Positions 42,480 to 48,271 of a stretch of DNA of 48,271 nt are shown here, one piece after another (position 1 is the stretch's first letter; each line of letters opens with the position of its first letter). This stretch comes from Clostridia bacterium (GTDB lineage: Bacteria; Bacillota; Clostridia; TANB77; UBA1234): positions 248,312 through 296,582 of the forward strand of contig JAFYBZ010000014.1 in assembly GCA_017539905.1 (NCBI GenBank), given 5' to 3'. Position numbers and translations under genes: made by a program. Below the pieces are notes generated by a model. That model searched no databases. It was not told the origin of the DNA and was given only the letters and a program-made list of their open reading frames with translations.

Positions 42480-42857
42480 TTATATTAGGCCAAAATCCTC
42501 TTCTTCGTACTCACTTTCTTCTTCCTCTTCACCCTCATATGATTCGGTCGTATTTTCATCAATCCATGCTATAAATTCATCATTTGCATCTCTAAATTCA
42601 ATAGCAGATATTTCAGGTACTTCGTAGTCATGAAGAGAAGCTATCTCGTCTCTAACTAAATCATAGAAGCTACCTACTGTTCTAAATTCAAGTTTATACT
42701 CATGAGCAAGCTCTAAATTGCCATTCCACCAATATTTGGAATCAACTTTAGATACTTGGCATCCTGCAACTAGATGTTTGTCTAATAATGTATCGCATAT
42801 TGTTTCAGCAACTTTTTTGTCTTTGCAAAGTGTTGTAACAATAATATATTTTTCCAT
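42480..42857 (-). CDS. cutA: CutA1-like protein with acidic tail
   Basis: Residues 1-100 match CutA1: MEKYIIVTTLCKDKKVAETI, LLDKHLVAGCQVSKVDSKYW, WNGNLELAHEYKLEFRTV and HDYEVPEISAIEF. CutA1 forms PII-like trimers and is named for divalent cation tolerance, though its true role is unclear. The last ~20 residues are almost entirely Glu, Asp and Tyr (YEGEEEEESEYEEEDFG), which is not part of the usual fold. Start after AAGGGG. Confidence 0.88.
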   Translation of the reverse strand: MEKYIIVTTLCKDKKVAETICDTLLDKHLVAGCQVSKVDSKYWWNGNLELAHEYKLEFRTVGSFYDLVRDEIASLHDYEVPEISAIEFRDANDEFIAWIDENTTESYEGEEEEESEYEEEDFGLI

Positions 42858-42958
42858 AAAAAATCCCCTTCCATAAGTTACATTCTAAAAACGAATATAA
42901 CATAGTGAAAGGGAAAAATAAATAAAAGTAACAATATATTAACAATAAATTTATATAT

Positions 42959-44185
42959 CTAACAGCCTAAAACCGTAAACATTAATACTACTGCTAAGAA
43001 ATTATTTAAAGCATGTAAACAGATATTAACAATTATATTATTGCTTTTTGCATAAACTGATGCAAATGCCCAACCCATAATGCAATATGGTATAGAAGTT
43101 ATTACAACATCAAATAATGTCGATTCAGAAATTGCATGTAATACACCAAAGATTAATCCTGAAATAATTATAAATAAATACTTGTTTGGTATTATCCTTC
43201 TTAAAGATCCTCTAAATACACATTCCTCTACTATAGGGGCCCATATTACTGCCGCAAATGCAAGATACCACATCGGTAAATCAAGTAACGAGAATTGATT
43301 TTCAGAAGCTGTATGGCTAGTTATTACTAATCTAACAATATTAGCAATCATTGTTACTACGAGAGTTAATATGAATGTTCTTCTGACAAATCTTCTATAA
43401 TGAGCAAAATCTGCTTTAAAAGCTTTTATACCATTCAATAGTTCTTCATGGTAAATTAGTAGTATTATTCCTAGAACAACTATATCTATTATTAAATCAA
43501 CAATTATAGATAATGTTTCATTTTCAAATGCAGTAGGAAATAATGATGCAAGACATTTTCTTAATACCACATATAAAAGAACATATGCTAGAATAGCTAC
43601 AACTCCAAGTACGATTTCTTTCTTACTATTATATAGTCTCTCTAAAGGAGTTATTTTTCCATTTGGAATTGGATAGTCTTCTTCATCTTTTCGCTTTAGA
43701 CAAAGTACAATAATTAAGTTAACTAATCCAATTAAATTGATAAAAACATTTGTGCCAAGAAGCATAATAATAATGCTATATATTATTATTCTTTTTTTAT
43801 TCCTTAGGATGTGATTATTCTTTGCGATAACAATAGTAATTGCACTAATAACAATAAAAACAATCGACGTGACAATAATATATCTTTGATAATAATCAGT
43901 CCAAAAGTCTTCATTAGACATATCTAATAGATTATTTATTCTTTCAGAATCACTCGTTATAAGAATCTTATCAAATATATTAGGTTCCTTTTTATCATCA
44001 ATTTCAATATCTGGGCTATCTATATTGCTCTTCTCCATTAGCTGAGCTTCTATTTCTTCAAATACTTTCATGCTTTCATTTAAAGAATTAACCAAAACTT
44101 TTGCAATAAAGCCTGATGCTAACATCATTAATAAACTAAGCACAATTAGTATTATAGATGAAATAATAAAATACTTTTTTTTCAT
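42959..44185 (-). CDS. CPBP family intramembrane metalloprotease
   Basis: The ATG at 44183-44185 (AAGGAGG upstream) gives 408 residues. The first helix (YFIISSIILIVLSLLMMLAS) is followed by an extracytoplasmic loop of ~70 charged residues, then about seven or eight more helices. Near residue ~320, APIVEECVFRGSLRRI carries the EExxxR motif and GLIFGVLHAISE the FxxxH motif, as in the CAAX protease and bacteriocin-processing (CPBP/Abi) family. Members cleave prenylated or peptide substrates, or act in bacteriocin self-immunity. The substrate here is unknown. It is 17 kb from the peptide locus. Confidence 0.88.
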   Translation of the reverse strand: MKKKYFIISSIILIVLSLLMMLASGFIAKVLVNSLNESMKVFEEIEAQLMEKSNIDSPDIEIDDKKEPNIFDKILITSDSERINNLLDMSNEDFWTDYYQRYIIVTSIVFIVISAITIVIAKNNHILRNKKRIIIYSIIIMLLGTNVFINLIGLVNLIIVLCLKRKDEEDYPIPNGKITPLERLYNSKKEIVLGVVAILAYVLLYVVLRKCLASLFPTAFENETLSIIVDLIIDIVVLGIILLIYHEELLNGIKAFKADFAHYRRFVRRTFILTLVVTMIANIVRLVITSHTASENQFSLLDLPMWYLAFAAVIWAPIVEECVFRGSLRRIIPNKYLFIIISGLIFGVLHAISESTLFDVVITSIPYCIMGWAFASVYAKSNNIIVNICLHALNNFLAVVLMFTVLGC

Positions 44186-44205
44186 AAAAATCCTCCTTAA
44201 AGCCG

Positions 44206-44234
44206 TTGACATAATCCTGTGACGATGTTAAAAT
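44206..44234 (+). promoter_or_regulatory. Promoter of the 44299-44703 gene
   Basis: TTGACA (44206-44211), 17 nt, TAAAAT (44229-44234), ~65 bp before the start codon. Confidence 0.7.
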
Positions 44235-44298
44235 CACTAAAAAATATTGTATCACATTATGGTTTTTATTACCAATAATAATTGAGGAGGGAGCTTTC

Positions 44299-44703
44299 AT
44301 GGCTAGAGACCAAAACCCTGGAGATAGTGTTATTGCGCTAGAAACTCTTAATAGAAATTCTTGCGAAAAATCCGCTGCATATCTTGAGGCCAAAAAAGAA
44401 TATGATGAGATAGTTAAAGCAATGAAGGATTATATTTCCAAATATGCGCCAGTTACTAAATTTGAGCTTTCAAAGCACACATACTATGCCGGCAAAAGCG
44501 TTGGTCCTCACCAAGACCCAAATATGAGATACCTATCTGGCAGGTCATTACTCAGTACTTCTGGTAATTCTGAATACATTAGTGTCTTTAGACTAACCGA
44601 AATGCTTAGATATATTCTCATTACAGAAGGATGGGAATCATATAACAACTGTTCTGATTTTACTCTTTATATCAGAAATAATAAAAACTATTATTATTTA
44701 TAA
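44299..44703 (+). CDS. Hypothetical protein
   Basis: The 134-residue product follows GAGGAGGGAG. Its N-terminal half is helical and charged (NSCEKSAAYLEAKKEYDEIV...). Its C-terminal half contains HTYYAGKSVGPHQDPNMRYL and a Tyr/Asn-rich end (YIRNNKNYYYL). No signal peptide or membrane segment. It has its own promoter and terminator and is surrounded by minus-strand genes. No family recognised. Confidence 0.6.
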   Translation: MARDQNPGDSVIALETLNRNSCEKSAAYLEAKKEYDEIVKAMKDYISKYAPVTKFELSKHTYYAGKSVGPHQDPNMRYLSGRSLLSTSGNSEYISVFRLTEMLRYILITEGWESYNNCSDFTLYIRNNKNYYYL

Positions 44704-44709
44704 AAAAAT

Positions 44710-44736
44710 CCCCGAGCGCTTATTGGGCACTCGGGG
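44710..44736. terminator. Bidirectional terminator between 44703 and ileS
   Basis: CCCCGAG/CTCGGGG stem with internal GC pairing and an A/T run on each side. It ends the plus-strand gene and the converging ileS. Confidence 0.85.
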
Positions 44737-44742
44737 GTTTTA

Positions 44743-47700
44743 TTATACTAATCTAACTAATTTAACATTAATCTTTTCACCATTGATATCTAACTCTGTA
44801 GCTTCCTCTTTAGTTGATTCCTCTACTTTATCTGCTAATGTTTCATCAGCAATTTGCTCTTTGTTCTTTTCGATTATTTCAGCTAATTTAGAATTTCCAG
44901 AATAATACATCTCAATGTGATTTTGTACTTCAAATCCAGAATCTTTTCTTAGATTTTGAATCTTAGAAATATACTCTCTTACAAAACCTTCTTCAATTAA
45001 CGCATCATTTAATTCAACATCTAGAACTACTGTTATGTCGCCATCTTGAGCAGATACATATTTTTCTGATTTAGATGTTTCAATTAACATATCTTCTTCT
45101 AATAATTCATATTTTGTTCCATCTAATTCAATAACAACTTTATTATTTGCTTTTAATTCTGCAACAAAAGCAGTTCCATCTGTTTCATTTAAGTATGTTC
45201 TTAATTTTTGTAAGTCTTTACCAAATTTTGGTCCACAAGTCTTTAGATTTGGTTTAACATTATATGATACAAATTTGCCTGCATCTTCAGTGAATTCAAC
45301 TTCTTTTACGTTTAATTCTTCTTTAATAATGTAATAATATCCTTCATCTAAATGTCTCTTTGTACCAACATATGCTTTAGATAAAACTTGTCTATTCTTC
45401 ATTCCTGATACATTTCTACATGTTCTTCCTAGTGTAACTATATCTAAAACTAAGTCCATATTTTGTTCTAGTTTTGCATCTATATAGTCTTCGTTAGCCA
45501 CTGGGAAATCACATAGATGAATACTTTCTGGAGCTTCTTTATCAAATCCTACTACAAGGTTTTGATAGATTTGTTCTGTCATAAATGGTACAAATGGTGC
45601 ACATACTTTAGATAGTGTTACTAATGTTGTATAAAGTGTCATGTATGCATTTATTTTATCTTGTTCCATTCCCTTAGCCCAGAATCTATCTCTTGAACGT
45701 CTTACATACCAGTTAGATAATTCATCAGTAAAGTCTTGAATTGCTCTTGCTGATTCTGTAATTCTATATTCTGTCATGTTTTCATCAACATATTTTACTA
45801 AGCTATTTAATTTAGATAAAACCCATTTATCCATTTGAGATAATTTATCATATTCTAGCTCATATTTTGTTGGATCAAAATTATCAATGTCTGCATATAA
45901 TACATAGAATGCATATGTATTCCAAAGTGTTCCAATGAATTTTCTTTGATATTCAGAAACACCTTCATCATAAAATCTTGTTGGGAGCCATGGTGCAGAG
46001 CTTGCTGCAAAGTACCAACGTACTGCATCTGCTCCTTGTTTATCTAATACTGACCAAGGATCTACAACATTTCCTTTATGCTTACTCATCTTTAATCCAT
46101 CTTTATCTTGAACGTGTCCTAATACTAAGCAATTTTCAAATGGTGATTTATCAAATAGTAATGTTGAAATTGCCATAAGTGTGTAGAACCATCCTCTTGT
46201 TTGGTCGATAGCTTCTGAAATGAATTGTGCTGGGAAATGTTTCTCAAACAATTCTTTGTTTTCAAATGGATAGTGATATTGTGCGAATGGCATAGAACCT
46301 GAATCAAACCAACAGTCAATTACATATGGAACTCTATTCATTGTCTTTCCACATTTTTCACACTTGATGTGAACTTCATCTATGTATGGTTTGTGAAGTT
46401 CGATATCATCTGGAACATTGTCACCTAATTTCTTAAGTTCTTCCACACTACCAATTACGTGGTGATGGCCACATTCGCACTCCCATACTGGAAGTGGTGT
46501 TCCCCAATATCTACTACGAGATAATCCCCAGTCAATAACATTCTCTAAAAATTTACCAAATCTTCCAGTTCTAATTGTGTCTGGATACCAATTTACTTTG
46601 TTATTATTGCTTACTAATTCATCTCTTAATTTACTCATTGCAACAAACCAGCTTGCTTTTGGATAGTATAATAGTGGTGTGTCACATCTCCAACAATGTG
46701 GATATGAGTGTAAATGCTTTGCTGAACTAAACAATTTGTTTTCTTGTTTTAGCCAGTTTACTATGTCTTGGTCACAGTCTTTTACAAAGCGACCTGCCCA
46801 TGGTGTAACTTCTTCTACAAATTTTCCTGATTTATCAACTAAGTTTATAAATGCTATTCCATTTTGTTTTGAAACTAAGCTGTCATCTTCACCATAAGCT
46901 GGTGCAATATGAACAATTCCAGTACCATCTTCTAAATTTACGTAATCCCCATGAATTACTTCAAATGCTTTTCCTTCTACTTTAGCAAATGGCATTAGCT
47001 GCTCATATTTAGTTCCCAGTAATTCTGTTCCAGGAAATTCTTTTTCAATTTCATATGGTGTTTCCTTTAATACTACTTTTAATAAATCTTTTGCTAATAT
47101 ATAGTTTTCATATTCTGGTTCCTCTTCTGTTCCAACATTTGCTTTAACTTCTACATAAGTATAAGCTTTGTTTACACATAATGCTAGGTTTGATGGTAAT
47201 GTCCATGGTGTTGTAGTCCATGCTAAAATGTATTTGTTTTCCCCTACTACTTTAAATTTTGCAATACATGTTAGGTCTTTTACATCTTTATATCCTTGTG
47301 CTACCTCATGTGAAGAAAGTGCTGTTCCACATCTTGGACAATATGGCATTACTTTATGTCCTTCATATAATAATCCCTTTTCCCACATTTGTTTTAAAGC
47401 CCACCATACTGACTCAATATAATTATTATGATATGTTACATAAGGATTATCCATATCTACCCAAAATCCTACTTTGTTTGTCATTTTCTCCCAGGTTGAA
47501 ACATATGTAAACACACTTTCCTTACATTCCTTTACAAATTTCTCTACTCCATATTCTTCAATTTGTTCTTTACCTGAAATTCCTAATTTTTTTTCAATTT
47601 CAAGTTCAACTGGCAATCCATGTGTGTCCCAACCGGCTTTTCTGTCTACATGATATCCCTTCATTACTTTATATCTTGGGATTATGTCTTTCATTACTCT

Positions 47701-47883
47701 TGTTTCTATATGACCAACGTGTGGCATTCCATTTGCTGTTGGTGGTCCATCATAAAATGTAAAATATCTTTCTCCTTTATTCATATCAAAGTTTTTCTTT
47801 ATTACGTCTTTTTCTTTCCAAACTTTTGCAACTTCTCTTTCCATCCCCACAAATCCGTTGGGTAATTCAACTTTTTTATACAT
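44743..47883 (-). CDS. ileS: Isoleucine--tRNA ligase, long type
   Basis: The ATG at 47881-47883 after AGGAGGAG gives 1046 residues. A longer frame would start in the adjacent palindrome and is an artefact. HIGH motif NGMPHVGH (~52-58), the WDTHGLPVE and PWTLPSN editing-domain blocks, and the KMSKS-type motif LKMSKHKGN (~610). The length and absence of a C-terminal zinc finger place it with the IleS2-like, eukaryote-type group. Some members of that group are naturally resistant to mupirocin (family knowledge; no phenotype is claimed). No T-box is seen upstream. Confidence 0.95.
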   Translation of the reverse strand: MYKKVELPNGFVGMEREVAKVWKEKDVIKKNFDMNKGERYFTFYDGPPTANGMPHVGHIETRVMKDIIPRYKVMKGYHVDRKAGWDTHGLPVELEIEKKLGISGKEQIEEYGVEKFVKECKESVFTYVSTWEKMTNKVGFWVDMDNPYVTYHNNYIESVWWALKQMWEKGLLYEGHKVMPYCPRCGTALSSHEVAQGYKDVKDLTCIAKFKVVGENKYILAWTTTPWTLPSNLALCVNKAYTYVEVKANVGTEEEPEYENYILAKDLLKVVLKETPYEIEKEFPGTELLGTKYEQLMPFAKVEGKAFEVIHGDYVNLEDGTGIVHIAPAYGEDDSLVSKQNGIAFINLVDKSGKFVEEVTPWAGRFVKDCDQDIVNWLKQENKLFSSAKHLHSYPHCWRCDTPLLYYPKASWFVAMSKLRDELVSNNNKVNWYPDTIRTGRFGKFLENVIDWGLSRSRYWGTPLPVWECECGHHHVIGSVEELKKLGDNVPDDIELHKPYIDEVHIKCEKCGKTMNRVPYVIDCWFDSGSMPFAQYHYPFENKELFEKHFPAQFISEAIDQTRGWFYTLMAISTLLFDKSPFENCLVLGHVQDKDGLKMSKHKGNVVDPWSVLDKQGADAVRWYFAASSAPWLPTRFYDEGVSEYQRKFIGTLWNTYAFYVLYADIDNFDPTKYELEYDKLSQMDKWVLSKLNSLVKYVDENMTEYRITESARAIQDFTDELSNWYVRRSRDRFWAKGMEQDKINAYMTLYTTLVTLSKVCAPFVPFMTEQIYQNLVVGFDKEAPESIHLCDFPVANEDYIDAKLEQNMDLVLDIVTLGRTCRNVSGMKNRQVLSKAYVGTKRHLDEGYYYIIKEELNVKEVEFTEDAGKFVSYNVKPNLKTCGPKFGKDLQKLRTYLNETDGTAFVAELKANNKVVIELDGTKYELLEEDMLIETSKSEKYVSAQDGDITVVLDVELNDALIEEGFVREYISKIQNLRKDSGFEVQNHIEMYYSGNSKLAEIIEKNKEQIADETLADKVEESTKEEATELDINGEKINVKLVRLV

Positions 47884-47895
47884 TTTTCTCCTCCT

Positions 47896-47976
47896 GTGAT
47901 GTTTTTTGGGACGGGGCAAAAAAACATCAAATTTTTTATTAGTGATGTTTTTTTGCCCCGTCCCAAAAAACATCAC
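47896..47976. repeat. 34-bp perfect palindromic repeat before ileS
   Basis: Arms 47896-47929 and 47943-47976 are exact inverted repeats with core TTGGGACGGGGCAAAA around a 13-nt AT-rich spacer. It begins directly after the stop codon of the upstream gene and lies 12 bp before the ileS start, so any ileS message from upstream carries it. The GGGACGG core is shared with the 9.2-kb repeat. Confidence 0.85.
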
Positions 47977-48271
47977 TCAATACTAAACTCAGCTACATTT
48001 ACAGTTTTAATAACAGGCGTATTATCATCTTCCAGAACAATAACTCTAAATGACTTCTTGTTGTCTCTTTTTAATTTAACTTGAGAAATGTCAAATAACA
48101 TATTTGTACTAACATCCATTCCAAGAGGTAATGTTTTATTTTTATTGTCATAAAATACGCTATTTGTGTAAGCAATTGCATTAGTATTTCTTTCAAGATT
48201 TATTTTATATAAATTGATTCTGTTTTCTTCGCCTTTTATTGCTTTTTTTATTTCTTGTTCTGGGTTTAAAT
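47977..48271 (-). CDS. C-terminus of an unidentified protein (partial)
   Basis: The frame enters from the window edge and ends with TGA at 47977-47979. The visible ~97 residues include NPEQEIKKAIKGEENRINLY, a beta-rich stretch (NTNAIAYTNSVFYDNKNKTL, PLGMDVSTNMLFDISQVKL) and the end [13 protein letters not shown]. It looks like a small extracytoplasmic beta-domain, but too little is visible to name a family. It lies immediately upstream of the palindrome and ileS on the same strand. Confidence 0.6.

Noticed and set aside
47884..47976. N-terminal extension of ileS through the palindrome
   Set aside because: It would encode the hairpin arms; the ATG at 47883 has an ideal ribosome binding site and begins the family-typical N-terminus.

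Overview
The window is chromosomal DNA from a low-GC member of the Bacillota, most likely an uncultured, host-associated Clostridia lineage. This rests on strong AGGAGG ribosome binding sites, consensus TTGACA-17-TATAAT promoters, a T-box leader, an RqcH/RqcP quality-control pair, SLH and clostripain-type surface proteins, clostridial prepilin-like N-termini and an AGA/ATA-rich codon style. The genetic code is standard (TGG for Trp, TGA used as stop). No species can be named from the sequence alone.

Layout. 1-1.4 kb: a partial E2-type acyltransferase, a TfoX-like protein and a GNAT remnant. 1.4-2.0 kb: a tRNA-Met / tRNA-Tyr operon in which the tRNA-Tyr gene is split by a 198-nt group I intron. 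2-9 kb: an anchored proline-rich surface protein, RqcH, a GH18 hydrolase, a zinc metallopeptidase and a GC-rich secreted protein. 9-18.6 kb: RqcP, HU, a SpoVB/MurJ-like flippase, a KAP-type NTPase, a comFC gene broken by a 4-nt duplication, an SLH protein and RecD2. 18.6-22 kb: a three-gene prepilin-like operon. 22-24.8 kb: a 232-nt near-palindrome at the end of yqeY, then a HelD-type helicase. 24.9-28.6 kb: a compact locus that looks like a radical-SAM peptide natural product (RiPP) system. 28.6-48.3 kb: mostly housekeeping genes (rpsU, rpsT, tyrS with a T-box, ogg, dut, a short alaS, dapA, a C11 peptidase, rnhB, copA, prs, cutA, a CPBP protease, ileS).

The most interesting locus is at 24.93-27.91 kb. 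A consensus promoter drives a 54-residue basic peptide ending in a Gly/Tyr/His/Thr-rich tail. A strong terminator follows, then a radical SAM/SPASM enzyme, a second terminator, a P-loop NTPase and, overlapping it by 4 nt, a C39-like cysteine protease. The order precursor, maturase, ATPase, protease suggests that the peptide is modified by the SPASM enzyme and trimmed by the protease. The two terminators would make precursor transcript exceed enzyme transcript. The first two genes are far richer in GC than the last two. A nucleoside-diphosphate-kinase-like gene converges on the cluster.

Other structure not explained by ordinary genes: two perfect GGGACGG-core palindromes (9.2 kb and 47.9 kb), a branched ~107-nt structure after alaS, a copy of the tRNA-Tyr 3' end beside the tRNA operon, and a T-box with a very short Stem I controlling tyrS.
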